This document shows positions 42,029 through 52,462 of a stretch of DNA of 64,000 bases, one piece after another (positions within the stretch are counted from its first letter, which is position 1; each line of letters opens with the position of its first letter). Location of the stretch: positions 186,001 through 250,000 of the forward strand of contig CAWBUW010000007.1 of assembly GCA_963792075.1 (NCBI GenBank), written 5' to 3'. A program made the position numbers and the translations under genes. Below the pieces are notes generated by a model. That model saw only the letters and a program-made list of their open reading frames with translations, had not been told where the DNA came from and did not search any database. This DNA comes from CAWBUW01 sp963792075. GTDB taxonomy: Bacteria; Chloroflexota; Anaerolineae; Anaerolineales; UBA4823.

Positions 42029-43690
42029 TTACCTAACTATATATCCAATATTGGCGGCTGGAGTTTCGGATTTTACCCAGTTTAAAGGTTCGTTAGCTGT
42101 ATGCTTAAGTACTGGAGGATTATAGCCACCATCATATCCAAGGATTAAGAATATAACGCGTAACAGTATGTCTTGGATGTGCTGCGTAACAAACCAAATG
42201 CTCAATAGATCATGTTCTTTTTCCTTAACATTGAAATATCCAGTGTGAATAGCTCTGCCCCGATAACTCGATAACATGGCGGCAAAATTATCTATTCTGC
42301 CCAGGCTTACTTCTCGCAGGTATAGGTCAACGATTTCTGCATCTGGTAAACCAAACTTTTGTAGCAGATGGCACACTGCTAAGCCAAAACTTCGCTCTTT
42401 ATTAGTGATGTTGGCGAGTCTCCCCCTAATTGTATCCAGATACCTTACTTGTACTAATTCGCCTTTTGCTCTATACAGCTCTTGCATATCTCTAAGGGAT
42501 TGCGTCAAAGTTTTTACGCCTTGACGGATTTCGTATCTGCTTTGTTCGTCAAAGGGATCGAGCAGGTTTTGCGCGGCAAAACCAAATTCCTCACATAATG
42601 CATCCAATCCACGGCAAAAGTGATCCATTCGCTCTTCTATGGGATTACCTGCCCGTCGGCCTCGGATAACATGTTGAATAGCCACTTTCAAGTAAGTTTT
42701 AGTCAGTTCAGGAGATTGACTGGCACATGATAAGAGTTTTCCTGTTCCATGACTCGATATCTCGTCTATTGAGGGTTGGGATTTAGTATACATTGGCGAC
42801 CCCACTCCCAATCTAACATGAATCCGCTTGACTAATCCACCACACTCATCGTGGAACTCAATCCAGGGGGAGGTGACTTCTGCACCTGATGCCAAACTCA
42901 GTAGTTCTAGAAATTGATATGGAAACCATTCTTGCCAATCCTCCATTCGGTTGTCACCCAAAGAGCAAACTAGAACAGCTGTAATCTGACTGGTAACTTG
43001 ATGGTTGGAAAGTCGCGCTACTCTCTCTTTATAATCTGGTAACGCTTCTATAAATCCCGCATTCTCCTGAAAGTGAAAAAGAATTAGATGGCTATATTGG
43101 TGCGAGATATAAGCCGCGATTTCGCGATGTTCAGGTGGAATATCTTCTGAAACAACTGCATCAGGGAAAATTCGTAAAGGATGATTAGCCAAAGTTGGAT
43201 GATAATCGGCAAAATCTGATACAAAGTTTACCAACGGAAGCGCCCAATATTTTGGTGCAGAGTAGTTGTTCCCAATCAGCCAGGATTGTGCAGGGCGAAA
43301 ATCTATTAAATCATTACGTACTTTTTCAGAAATTTGGAAACTGTGTATATAAAAATCAAAATTCTCTGCATTAAATTCCCCATCTTTGGTTTTTACAGAC
43401 AATCGAACGCAAGGGTTGTTTTTGTCCGGAATAAGTGGAATTGATGGTCCGTCTATATGGTCGCCATTTAATAGTGACGCTAAACCAAAGCGCAAAGGCT
43501 GTTCAGCTCTCACGTCCTGTACACTCATTCGGATTGAACGGTCACCGTATTCATTGAAGTAAATCGTAGTATGGCCACTTACTTGACCTTCAGGGTCTTC
43601 AAAAATGGCTATCCCTGGACCGGAGAATCTTAATTTGGTTTTTACCCAGTTGTTGGGGACTTGCGAATAACTTGAATAATCAAAGGACAT
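42029..43690 (-). CDS. HEPN-domain protein, ApeA-like architecture
   Basis: The 553-residue protein has a beta-rich N-terminal half (LRFSGPGIAIFEDPEGQVSG, HTTIYFNEYGD) and a helical C-terminal half. The latter contains YRGRAIHTGYF, an RxxxxH motif that is the catalytic signature of HEPN ribonucleases, at about residues 480-490. Large proteins of this plan (N-terminal sensor plus HEPN) include ApeA, an abortive-infection nuclease, but the match rests on layout and motif only. The start lies 11 bases after drmC, so it belongs to the DISARM operon and may be an added effector. Confidence 0.6.
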   Translation of the reverse strand: MSFDYSSYSQVPNNWVKTKLRFSGPGIAIFEDPEGQVSGHTTIYFNEYGDRSIRMSVQDVRAEQPLRFGLASLLNGDHIDGPSIPLIPDKNNPCVRLSVKTKDGEFNAENFDFYIHSFQISEKVRNDLIDFRPAQSWLIGNNYSAPKYWALPLVNFVSDFADYHPTLANHPLRIFPDAVVSEDIPPEHREIAAYISHQYSHLILFHFQENAGFIEALPDYKERVARLSNHQVTSQITAVLVCSLGDNRMEDWQEWFPYQFLELLSLASGAEVTSPWIEFHDECGGLVKRIHVRLGVGSPMYTKSQPSIDEISSHGTGKLLSCASQSPELTKTYLKVAIQHVIRGRRAGNPIEERMDHFCRGLDALCEEFGFAAQNLLDPFDEQSRYEIRQGVKTLTQSLRDMQELYRAKGELVQVRYLDTIRGRLANITNKERSFGLAVCHLLQKFGLPDAEIVDLYLREVSLGRIDNFAAMLSSYRGRAIHTGYFNVKEKEHDLLSIWFVTQHIQDILLRVIFLILGYDGGYNPPVLKHTANEPLNWVKSETPAANIGYIVR

Positions 43691-43701
43691 GTTTTTAGAC
43701 C

Positions 43702-44505
43702 TTACCCCATTCTTTCCACTTCCACCAGCACCTGTTGCGCTATCAGATCATCAAAGTGTTCTTCAATGCTGGTGGCAATATCTTTGTTTCTCATGACCAC
43801 GCCCATTTCCATGTTGATCGTCATGGCATAATCGGTTAGGTTAGCGCTGGATATATAAACAAACCTGCTATCTGCAACACCGATCTTTGCATGCAGCGAT
43901 CCAACTTTTCCTTCTGGGGTAGTAAGCCGCTTCGCCAGAGGCCAGATAAATACTTTGGATTTCTCTCTCAATGATGCGCCTAAAGCTCTTAGTGTGTCGT
44001 AGGCGATTCTTCCTTCGCTTGGTTCAGCTGCTTCAAGGATGATGGTAATATCGACACCCCGGTCGGCAGCCTGTTCAAGCGCAGCGAGAATGTTCCTGGC
44101 TTTGTACACCGCAAAGCTGACGATCAGGATGCGCTCCTTGGCTTTGTGGATCAATTCAAGCAGCGCCTGATCGGTACGGCGCAGGGGAATATGAGCACTG
44201 TGCGGACCAGACCAGGTGAGCTCTATTTTCTGTTTGCGACGCTGGTAAATCAGTACTTCGGAAACGGTTCGCATCAATAGAGCCATTTCGGTGGGTCCAG
44301 GAGGCTGCGGCAAAGACTTCCATTCTTCAACAAAGCGCTGTACCCGGTCTTGAATATCTAACTGGGGGATTGCAGTGCGCAGCAGGTGTGCCAGACGCTT
44401 CCAATCGAGAACGGTTTCACCGCTCAGCAGACCAGCCAGATGTGCAACGTGCTCTCTTGGCAAATCATCAACCAAATGCAAAACAACATCAGAAATAGTG
44501 GTCAT
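43702..44505 (-). CDS. drmC: DrmC, phospholipase-D-superfamily protein of DISARM
   Basis: The 267-residue protein has an N-terminal helical region and a PLD-type C-terminal domain. It has SLHAKIGVADSRFVYISSANLT (an HxK motif near residue 205 plus the following Ser/Asn) and an earlier ILIVSFAVYKA segment. One HKD motif is present, as in DrmC, so a dimer would form the active site. In DISARM, DrmC is accessory to the DrmAB core. The start overlaps drmB by four bases. Confidence 0.88.
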   Translation of the reverse strand: MTTISDVVLHLVDDLPREHVAHLAGLLSGETVLDWKRLAHLLRTAIPQLDIQDRVQRFVEEWKSLPQPPGPTEMALLMRTVSEVLIYQRRKQKIELTWSGPHSAHIPLRRTDQALLELIHKAKERILIVSFAVYKARNILAALEQAADRGVDITIILEAAEPSEGRIAYDTLRALGASLREKSKVFIWPLAKRLTTPEGKVGSLHAKIGVADSRFVYISSANLTDYAMTINMEMGVVMRNKDIATSIEEHFDDLIAQQVLVEVERMG

Positions 44506-46376
44506 GGTGCACCAAAAAAGCTGCGTCCTTCACGCTCTACGGTTGGCGCCAACGTTGCGCGATCCAGGTAGCGATTGCCGCGCTCGCAAGATGTCTCCGG
44601 GGAAAACAGACAGGCATGGCAGGCAGCGGCATGGATCGTGTGACCCTGCGCGCCAGGGAGGTGCTCAGCACACAGCGGATCATTGGCGCATAAATGCGCT
44701 GATTCTAGCGCCTGGGCAATATGCAGCCCCAAGGTTTCGGTCTCGCCCAGACTGACCAGTCCGCCCAAAGTACCTTCACTGTCAGGAGCAGAGGTATAGA
44801 TCAGGATCCCAGCCATACTCTCACGACCTTCGGATGACGCCTGGGCGTAAATACGCTCGCGAATGCTGGCTGCCGCGTACCCGCATTCCAACGAAAGCTG
44901 GCGCATCAGGGCATGCGAAAACGAGTGTAGCAATACATAGCGTATCCCCGGAAACCCTTCTTCGGGCGGCTCAATCCCGCGTGCATTGCGCCAGCGCACA
45001 TGAGCGTCAAAAAATTCTTTTCCTGCCTCAGTCACTTCCACGCGATTGGCCCATTCACTGATCTTCGCTTCATCGAACTGGATGAATACCCCTTCGCCAC
45101 GGACTTCGCTGGCAGGAACCCATGTGGGAGGAACTCGCGAGAGCGGTGCATTCTCGGTGGGAATGTCCAGCTCGTCCGTCATTTCACCACCAGAATCAAT
45201 GCGGGTAAAACCGACCAGCGCGGTGACTTCGCGCAAACGCTCAACCAAAACCACCTGGCGGATGAGCCACCGAAATTGAAGTGGCACATCTACAGAGCAC
45301 AGGCGAAATTCATCGCTGTTCAAAGCCGGGTTATGTTCGGTGAACACTTTCCATTCTGGACTCTTTAGATCGGGTCTGCTGCGTGGGACGCCTCCCATTG
45401 CCAGGTTGTGTTGGTATTGTTGAATGGCGGCAAAAATCTTCTCGTCCGAATATTGGCTCAACCGCCCGAGCTGGCCAACTGAACGCATGAAAGCGATGAT
45501 TGCCGGACTGGATACATTTTTCAACACCCCCCAGTTTTCTTCGATCAACTGCATGATGATATCCGCTGACACCGGAATGCCAATGGCGCTGAGGGAGACC
45601 GGGAACCAGGTGTTGGAAGCCCCCAGGATGATCGTGCGCATTTTTAAGCCACAGGGCTCTGTATCGTAATCCCGCAGGTGTGGCCGGCGTCCGCGGCAAT
45701 CGGGCATCTTCTCGCGATTCTCGATCCCAAAGGCCTCGGAGAGGCGCCGCTGCGCTTTACAATGCTCGCAGCGCACCTCCAGGTCACGCGCTTCACCCGA
45801 TGGGCCATGTTCAATTAACCGCAGCATGGGCGTTTCACAGGGCTTGTTGCGATGAACAAATTCCACCCAGGGGAAGTCATCCAGATGCCCCTTTTCACAG
45901 GCTGCCAGGAAGCGCGCCGGAATTACTTCAGGATTGCGAACCCCATGTGCATTACAGGTTGGGTGCCGATAGCAGGTTTCATCCATCCGGTACAGGCTCT
46001 CATCCAGGTGGAACAACCCGGAACTGAGCGGTGCCAGGATGCGGCAGTGTGGGCATACCATCCAGCGCGGGAACGTAGCCACCGGCACGCCAACCAATGT
46101 CGCAGGGTCAAGGGGATCTGGGGGGGCTCCTGTCTCTGGTACAACAGGAGGTGCGAGCAGCTTCTCTACCGCTGACAGGTGAAACTGAACAGCCTGCAGC
46201 AGACGGCTCTCATTGATTGGCCGAACATACTCCGGGCTGATCGGCCAATCATCCAGACCGGTGACAATCACAGAAAGCTTGGGGAGATCAATCAGCGCGC
46301 CCACGCCATACGTGAACATCAACTGGCTGGGGCGGACTTCGCCAACTCGGACCGTCGTTCTGGTTAGTGTATTCAT
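44502..46376 (-). CDS. drmB: DrmB, DUF1998 protein of DISARM
   Basis: The 624-residue protein opens VGEVRPSQLMFTYGVGALIDLPKLS, the typical DrmB N-terminus. It carries several Cys clusters (CPHC, CEHCKAQRR), and ends with the DUF1998 domain: YVLLHSFSHALMRQL at about residue 478, then CANDPLC and CHACLFSPETSCERGNRYLD. DrmB forms the DISARM core complex with the DrmA helicase. All Cys positions look intact. It starts one base after the drmA stop. Confidence 0.93.
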   Translation of the reverse strand: MNTLTRTTVRVGEVRPSQLMFTYGVGALIDLPKLSVIVTGLDDWPISPEYVRPINESRLLQAVQFHLSAVEKLLAPPVVPETGAPPDPLDPATLVGVPVATFPRWMVCPHCRILAPLSSGLFHLDESLYRMDETCYRHPTCNAHGVRNPEVIPARFLAACEKGHLDDFPWVEFVHRNKPCETPMLRLIEHGPSGEARDLEVRCEHCKAQRRLSEAFGIENREKMPDCRGRRPHLRDYDTEPCGLKMRTIILGASNTWFPVSLSAIGIPVSADIIMQLIEENWGVLKNVSSPAIIAFMRSVGQLGRLSQYSDEKIFAAIQQYQHNLAMGGVPRSRPDLKSPEWKVFTEHNPALNSDEFRLCSVDVPLQFRWLIRQVVLVERLREVTALVGFTRIDSGGEMTDELDIPTENAPLSRVPPTWVPASEVRGEGVFIQFDEAKISEWANRVEVTEAGKEFFDAHVRWRNARGIEPPEEGFPGIRYVLLHSFSHALMRQLSLECGYAAASIRERIYAQASSEGRESMAGILIYTSAPDSEGTLGGLVSLGETETLGLHIAQALESAHLCANDPLCAEHLPGAQGHTIHAAACHACLFSPETSCERGNRYLDRATLAPTVEREGRSFFGAP

Positions 46377-46377
46377 T

Positions 46378-49300
46378 TTATGCGCTCCCTATTTCGGTAA
46401 ATTCTTCCGTGGGAGTATCCTCTGCTGGTTTCTCAGGTGGCGAGACATCCATTGCCTGGTCGGTCAAGATCAGCCCCACCATCGGTTCCACATCGCGCAG
46501 CGAGTTCGGGCAGAAGAAATATCCTTCGCCCCTTTCGGTGGGCTGCTTGAGCAGCGAAATGTCGCGGCCGGTGCGCCGGGCGTGATAGGTCAAAACCGAT
46601 CCGCCGCTGGTGGACTGCGCTCGGTTCAGCCACTCGTCTCGCCGGGCAGTCAGCATGGTCGAGGTCAGTGCTCGCGTCTTATCGCTGACCGTCACCAAGC
46701 CAGCCCGCCGGCTGATATCCCGCTCCACATCCTCCAACAAAGCATGTGGATGCGAAAAATGCCCGGCGCTGTCATTAGGGTTGAATTCACGATCCAGCAG
46801 GCGAAGCTGAGAGACATATACCCCGCTCAGGCCGCGGTCGAGCGCGCGCGGAGAAAATGGCGTCACGGAAAGGGCTTCCACCTGCTGGTAGAAGGTGGCG
46901 TGATAATGCTCAAAACGCTCGTAGTGGCTGAGATCACGTGGGCGTGCCCAGTTGTAGACCGTGCAGACCACACCTGGAAATGCGCGCCCCACACGGCTGG
47001 TGGCCTGGATGTACTCTGAAGTGGCTTTGGGCTGGCTGGCCACCACCATCAACCCCAGCCGGCTGACGTCCACGCCGACCGAGATCATGTTGGTAGCCAA
47101 TACCACATCATATGGGCGCTGTTCGCCCCTTTGCGGCGGGAAGGTCTTTTCCAGGCGGTCAAGGATGCGCGGAATATCCACCGCTGATTTGCGCGAGGTC
47201 AGTTCTTCGGTAGTATCCGGCTCGATGAAACGCCTTACCAGGCCACGCGCATCCATCTGGCGCAGGCGGGTGCGCACGGCATCGTCTGTGACGCGGCGCA
47301 TGCCGCCCAGCTCTCGCATCGAGTTGAAATAACCCACCAACGTCATCCAGGGATCGGCCAGCGCGCCGTAATTCTTATACAGCTTCTGGGCGGCAGCCAG
47401 GTAGGCGACATAGACCCGGATCAGGATCGTCTTCATACGCGTGCCTGGAGCGCACACCCCTAAGTACAGGCGACCCGGAGCATCCGGACCGGTGGGGCGG
47501 CGTAGCGAGAAGAAGTTATCCCCCGCATCCAGCCCGGAAGGCGGGAAGATTTGCACCTCCCGCAGGAACAGATTATGCACCTGGTTCTGGGCGCGGCGGA
47601 TTGTGGCGGTCGAAGCAATCACCTTGGGACGCACCCGTACGTTGTTGTAATCCCAGGAACACAGGCGATCAACGGCGGTTTCGTACAACCCGACCAGCGT
47701 GCCCAGGGGCCCACTAATCAGGTGCAGCTCATCCTGAATGATCAAATCCGGGGGACGCAGGGGCAGGCAGTTTTGGGTTCTCACCGAGGGGAACTGGCTT
47801 TCTGCACCCTGGATGGCATGGTGGCTGTCGGTATCCTGAAGATCCGGCGTGCGGTAGCCATGGCGCGGGCAATAACCTGACACCTTCCCAAATAAAGCCT
47901 GGGTTTCACCTTTCCAGGGCATCTGGGCGAACTTGTCTACCGTTGCAATGAGCAAGCTGGGCAGGCGCCGGTAGATCTCTTCATCCACCACCACAATGGG
48001 CAGCCCTTCATCCGGCGATTGGCGCATCGAGAATTCGCAGGTTCCAAGCGGATCGCTGCAATACTGGAAGGTGCGCCCTCGCCCACGCTCGAATGTCTCA
48101 ACCTTCACGTTATTGGCGCTGAGCGGTCGTCCACACCACGGGCAGTTGGTGAGCTGCAACGGGGTGCCCCGGTTGCCAATCCCAGCGAACATGCCATGAT
48201 TTTCTTGGATGGCTTGAGCCGAGTCTTCTGTCCAATTGGGTGTGGAGCGCTGACCCACCCATAACCCAATCCGGAAAGGCTCTCTCCCCCAGCGCGCTTC
48301 ATCGCCTCGACGAATGAGCTCCATGGCACAGATCAACGCCGTCGCGCGCTGGAACTGCTGCAAGGTCAACAGGCGCAGGGTATAACGCATCAGCACAGCC
48401 ACCCCGGCTGCGCCGGAATAGCCGCCCATCTCTCCTTGCAATCGCCGTAAAGCCATCGTAAAGGCGGCTACCCCCAGGTAGGCTTCAGTCTTGCCGCCAC
48501 CAGTAGGGAACCAAAGCAGGTCGGCTTTGGCCTGAGTAGGATCGTTGCGATCGGGGTGGGTGGGGTCCACCAACGCAGGAATATTCAGCAGCATGAACGC
48601 CAGTTGGAAGGGACGCCAGGAACGGTTCTTGGGAATATCAAAATCAGCCAGGTGGAGCTGCTTTCCGGGATTCTGGCGCACTGCTCGCGTATAGATCGTG
48701 CGGATACGCTGGCTGGCCATGGCACGGTTGGCAAAACGGAAGGAGTCAGCGGCATGGGGATTCGTTTTGAGCAGCTCGATGCCATCACGAATCCGGTCAA
48801 GCGCCCTGCGGCAGGTTGCCAGGGCAGCATATGCGGGTTCTCCGAACGAAGCCAGGTCGGGTTCAATGGGTAATAGGCGAGATTCCTGGCGAGAGATCCA
48901 GGCCTGGTAAGCTTCTACCAATGGGCCTAAAGCCGCCTCGAAATCTTCCCCCTCCAGTTGAGCCAACGCTTGCATATCGAGCTGCACTCCTTCCAGCCGG
49001 GGTGCGTCCACCTGTTCCACTTCATAGGTGGGTAATGCTGTGGTGCGGATTTCAATCGCCCGCGCCCATTCGCTGGGAAGTTTTTCTGCGTGCACACCCA
49101 CACCGTGCCCGACCGCAAATTCCACCTGACGGCGGTAAGTCATTTCCATCGCCAGGTTTTCGGGTTCCTTGTTGGGCTGCTCCACATGCAGCGGGCGCTT
49201 GATGAAGACCGGCGCGCCGTCTGGCGCGCGCACGATGATCTCAGGTTGGAAAAGCCAGGCTTCATCCTTGCGCTGCTTGGGTTCGGTCTGACCGTTGACC

Positions 49301-49848
49301 AGGAACAATGTCAAAGACCAGGCTCCCTGATAGCAGCGCACCAGTCCCGTGACATATACTTCTGGAAAATCAAGATTGGGGATCCAGGGGGAGAGCTTGC
49401 CCTCCTGAAGTGAGAGAGGCTCAGACGTAGCCTCAACCTGCCGGCGCAGCCAGACCAGCTTCGGCTCACCCTTATCGTTCTTAAGCGCCTGTGAGCGCGC
49501 CCGTTGGTACTGCCCCCAGCGCACCGTCACCTGCACGGCTGCGGTATCCGGCGCAGGCGAACACGTCAGACCAAAGGAAGAAGGCAGCATGGTCGGCAAC
49601 GGGGCGGGGGTAGAGGCCGGCTTACCGTCCTGCGTTTCCATTCCGCCGCCCACTGCCAGCTCATCCTGCTCATCGGGCAGCGCTGATTGGCCGCGTGGGG
49701 CAAGTAGCCCGACCACATAGCGTGAACGAACGCTGTCTTCATCCACCTCTTCGGTGGGTCCGCCGGCTGGGCCAAGCAGGTCGTTGATGATCATCTGGTG
49801 AAGCTGGGCGCGCAGGTCCGAAGAATTGATAGTCAACATATCAGACAT
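46378..49848 (-). CDS. drmA: DrmA, SF2 helicase of DISARM
   Basis: The 1156-residue protein has Walker A LWFPTGGGKTEAYLG (near residue 450), Walker B LIIQDELHLISG (near 706), and the C-terminal lobe ATNMISVGVDVSRLGLM with QATSRVGR (near 950). A CPWCGR Cys cluster lies between. This is the DISARM helicase, which with DrmB recognises and acts on incoming DNA. The frame is intact. It starts five bases after the Rad50-like gene, in one operon. Confidence 0.93.
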   Translation of the reverse strand: MSDMLTINSSDLRAQLHQMIINDLLGPAGGPTEEVDEDSVRSRYVVGLLAPRGQSALPDEQDELAVGGGMETQDGKPASTPAPLPTMLPSSFGLTCSPAPDTAAVQVTVRWGQYQRARSQALKNDKGEPKLVWLRRQVEATSEPLSLQEGKLSPWIPNLDFPEVYVTGLVRCYQGAWSLTLFLVNGQTEPKQRKDEAWLFQPEIIVRAPDGAPVFIKRPLHVEQPNKEPENLAMEMTYRRQVEFAVGHGVGVHAEKLPSEWARAIEIRTTALPTYEVEQVDAPRLEGVQLDMQALAQLEGEDFEAALGPLVEAYQAWISRQESRLLPIEPDLASFGEPAYAALATCRRALDRIRDGIELLKTNPHAADSFRFANRAMASQRIRTIYTRAVRQNPGKQLHLADFDIPKNRSWRPFQLAFMLLNIPALVDPTHPDRNDPTQAKADLLWFPTGGGKTEAYLGVAAFTMALRRLQGEMGGYSGAAGVAVLMRYTLRLLTLQQFQRATALICAMELIRRGDEARWGREPFRIGLWVGQRSTPNWTEDSAQAIQENHGMFAGIGNRGTPLQLTNCPWCGRPLSANNVKVETFERGRGRTFQYCSDPLGTCEFSMRQSPDEGLPIVVVDEEIYRRLPSLLIATVDKFAQMPWKGETQALFGKVSGYCPRHGYRTPDLQDTDSHHAIQGAESQFPSVRTQNCLPLRPPDLIIQDELHLISGPLGTLVGLYETAVDRLCSWDYNNVRVRPKVIASTATIRRAQNQVHNLFLREVQIFPPSGLDAGDNFFSLRRPTGPDAPGRLYLGVCAPGTRMKTILIRVYVAYLAAAQKLYKNYGALADPWMTLVGYFNSMRELGGMRRVTDDAVRTRLRQMDARGLVRRFIEPDTTEELTSRKSAVDIPRILDRLEKTFPPQRGEQRPYDVVLATNMISVGVDVSRLGLMVVASQPKATSEYIQATSRVGRAFPGVVCTVYNWARPRDLSHYERFEHYHATFYQQVEALSVTPFSPRALDRGLSGVYVSQLRLLDREFNPNDSAGHFSHPHALLEDVERDISRRAGLVTVSDKTRALTSTMLTARRDEWLNRAQSTSGGSVLTYHARRTGRDISLLKQPTERGEGYFFCPNSLRDVEPMVGLILTDQAMDVSPPEKPAEDTPTEEFTEIGSA

Positions 49849-49853
49849 TTTTA

Positions 49854-51698
49854 CTACTGAACATGCAAAATATGAACACTATCTTCAGATATATATTTAC
49901 GGACTAACGACTCTTCGTAAGTCGTAATCAACGCTTGTTGAAAAAAGTTATTCTTCGAGGCTGCTATAAAAAATCTCATTAGGGACCTACGATTAACCTG
50001 GTCTAGGTGTTCAAGTGGTTCATCAACCATCAGAAAGCTACACTCAGAAAAATAATGAGCAATTATTGTATGAATAACAACCAAAAGAGCTGTCTTTTCC
50101 CCTCCACTAAATTGCCCAAACTCAAACTCGCGCTCACTTTCCTCCGCCAATAAAGGTTTCCCATCTTGATCTATTCTTATATGCCATTTCCCATGCTGCA
50201 TAAAATTGTTCCACACATCTGCAATTTGACCGTAGATAGACATCAGTTGAACATCGCGTAAATCCGCCAGTGTTTTTTCGACCGCGTTAGATGCTACGCC
50301 AAGCGAAAATTGTCTTGTTTCAATCTGCACTAACATGTCTATAACATCTTCAGGGTTTGAGAATCCCAGCTGTTGTAACTGGCTTTGCAATGCGAGATAG
50401 TTTGCCCGTTCTGATTCTGTGTCACTCAATTGGTGGCGAACCAATTCTTTTCGGTCTGACAAATCCTTAGCGTGGATTTTCTCTTTTTCGTGTGATAAGG
50501 CATTCATTATTTCAGTGAGAGACATTTGTGGATGTAGCTCAGAAAATTGATTATGCACAATTAAATTGCGAATTTTGCTTAATGTCTCTAAATAAAATAA
50601 GGTTTGCTTATAAAAATATTTCGCTGATGAAACACTTTGTTCCGATTCTCTAATATCAGCGGCTACTCGGCGAATATCTTCTTTTGTCTCTCGAACAACC
50701 TGTAGTCTTTCATCATGAGACAATGGTTTTTTGCAAACTGGGCAACCTACTTCTTCGTGAGAATCAGTCATTACGGACAAGATTTCCAATACTTTATCTA
50801 AAGAATCTTGCTGCCCCTTTAACCTAGCAAGGTTCTTTTCCAATTCTGAAATTTGTTGCTGTTGTTTAATAATTTGCTGTTGCAATTCATCAAAGTAGAT
50901 GAGAATGGGTTGTTGTTGCAAATTGTTCCAATGTTCTTCGTTCCCCTTTAGGATATTCTGACTTTCCTCGATTATTCTACTCAAATCAGACATCATCTGA
51001 TTTTGAGCTTCGAAGCGGGTCATTTCATCTTGGATCTCTAGCGCCTGCTTTAATAAAACTTCTCGCTTATTTCCTAAGTCAACAACAATGTTATCTAGAA
51101 CAGCCCCCTTTATAGAAAGTTCTGAAATTCTCTGCTGAATTGTTTTGAATGTGTTGGCGCTATCTCTCAACTTGGTTCTTGCAACTTTAATAGCCTCTTT
51201 AAATTGATCTAGCTGGGTTAATCCCAAAACACGTTGTACTTGCTGATTTAGGGCTTTCCCAGGTGGTTGCTTTAAGAAACGATATACATCACCCTCTGCC
51301 ATATAAATTATTCGTCGTAAAAAATCATTAGAGACACCGAGCAATTCTTCTACTTTGGAGTTTACATTTTTTTGATAAAATGCCAGGCGTTTATTTGTTT
51401 CCATGTCAAACAGAGAAGCATCGCCAGCTCTATCTGGAAGTTGAGTACGCTCAATGAGATAAGATTTTTCCTCAATAGAAAAAATAAGCCTTACTTTGCC
51501 TGGTTCTTTTGGGTCTCGAAGCAGTTGGCTAATATTATCAACTACAGATACATCGCCTGTTAGCCCATAAGAAATTGCTTCCAGTATAGATGTTTTCCCT
51601 TTTCCATTAGGACCCATTATGAAATTCAAGCCTGGCATAAACTTGAATACTTGATGGTCGTAAGCACGCCAATTGGTCATTTCGACTTCAACGATCAT
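49854..51698 (-). CDS. Rad50/SMC-like ABC ATPase with zinc hook
   Basis: The 614-residue protein has Walker A IMGPNGKGKTSILEA (about 28-40), a long coiled coil with a zinc hook CPVC (Cys319, Cys322), a returning coil, the ABC signature FSGGEKTALL (about 528-537) and Walker B FLMVDEPLEHLD. This is the Rad50/LmuB layout in a short form. With the small protein and PIN nuclease just upstream (4-base overlaps each) it fits the ATPase of an ABC-three-component or Lamassu-like defence system, here inserted ahead of drmA. It is AT-richer than drmA and drmB. Confidence 0.82.
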   Translation of the reverse strand: MIVEVEMTNWRAYDHQVFKFMPGLNFIMGPNGKGKTSILEAISYGLTGDVSVVDNISQLLRDPKEPGKVRLIFSIEEKSYLIERTQLPDRAGDASLFDMETNKRLAFYQKNVNSKVEELLGVSNDFLRRIIYMAEGDVYRFLKQPPGKALNQQVQRVLGLTQLDQFKEAIKVARTKLRDSANTFKTIQQRISELSIKGAVLDNIVVDLGNKREVLLKQALEIQDEMTRFEAQNQMMSDLSRIIEESQNILKGNEEHWNNLQQQPILIYFDELQQQIIKQQQQISELEKNLARLKGQQDSLDKVLEILSVMTDSHEEVGCPVCKKPLSHDERLQVVRETKEDIRRVAADIRESEQSVSSAKYFYKQTLFYLETLSKIRNLIVHNQFSELHPQMSLTEIMNALSHEKEKIHAKDLSDRKELVRHQLSDTESERANYLALQSQLQQLGFSNPEDVIDMLVQIETRQFSLGVASNAVEKTLADLRDVQLMSIYGQIADVWNNFMQHGKWHIRIDQDGKPLLAEESEREFEFGQFSGGEKTALLVVIHTIIAHYFSECSFLMVDEPLEHLDQVNRRSLMRFFIAASKNNFFQQALITTYEESLVRKYISEDSVHILHVQ

Positions 51699-52462
51699 TT
51701 TGAACCTCGCCTTGGCAACTGCGCTAATCGAGCAGCCAATTCATCTGTTGATGCTTCATTCAAAGCTTCCTGCAAAACGTTTTTTAGGATGTCAGTTTCT
51801 CTTTTCTCTGGGAACTGCCTAATTGCAAGTTTTTTTTCTTCGATTTTGAATGGACGCTCCCTTTCAGACTTGAGTTCATCGGCAAAATGGTTGACAAAAA
51901 TTTCGCTAACATCAGATGATATACTTCCATCTTTGGGAGTTAAAGAGGGAATATCATCCCACACACGCATTTGGCTAACTAAAATTTCCTGTACCACATC
52001 CGAAAGTGGCTTAGCGTTGTGTACAAAATCCTCTATCTGATTATCATTTTCTATCAGATAATCTACCGTTACAAGTGATAACCTTTGTGAAAGCAACTCA
52101 TCTGACGTCCAAGTGATTACAAGAGTTTCGGTACTTGGATTATCTTCAAATATCTGCCTATATTTTTTTAGTTTTACTTTAGTTAGGTTAGGGAGTAGAT
52201 TCGGTGTATCGATTAGTTCTAATCGAATTTCATAATCATCAATTTGCATCAAAACATCTGCCCCCGCATCTCCAGAAATCCTATTATCTGAGATAACACG
52301 AATCTGAAGGTCGTGGCGTTGCTGAACAATTTCATCAAGGACCAGGCGTAAATTTCGCTGTGCGTTGATTAACCGTAATGCCGCTTCGCCGGATGAACTT
52401 GTCAAAGAGGCAGACACTTGAGCCAGAAAATCGTCAAAAGAATCAGGAATATTTTGCGTCAT
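51695..52462 (-). CDS. Candidate middle component of the ABC-ATPase module
   Basis: The 255-residue protein overlaps both neighbours by four bases. It begins with a helical region (SFDDFLAQVSASLTSS), then an alpha/beta stretch with DAGADVLMQIDDYEIRLELI that could be a restriction-endonuclease-like fold lacking a clear catalytic Lys. A charged helical tail follows. I do not recognise a family from sequence. By position between effector and ATPase it corresponds to the middle component of ABC-three-component systems. Confidence 0.6.
   Translation of the reverse strand: MTQNIPDSFDDFLAQVSASLTSSSGEAALRLINAQRNLRLVLDEIVQQRHDLQIRVISDNRISGDAGADVLMQIDDYEIRLELIDTPNLLPNLTKVKLKKYRQIFEDNPSTETLVITWTSDELLSQRLSLVTVDYLIENDNQIEDFVHNAKPLSDVVQEILVSQMRVWDDIPSLTPKDGSISSDVSEIFVNHFADELKSERERPFKIEEKKLAIRQFPEKRETDILKNVLQEALNEASTDELAARLAQLPRRGSK

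Noticed and set aside
46213..47019. 268-residue plus-strand open frame
   Set aside because: Antisense to drmB/drmA, which are unambiguous.
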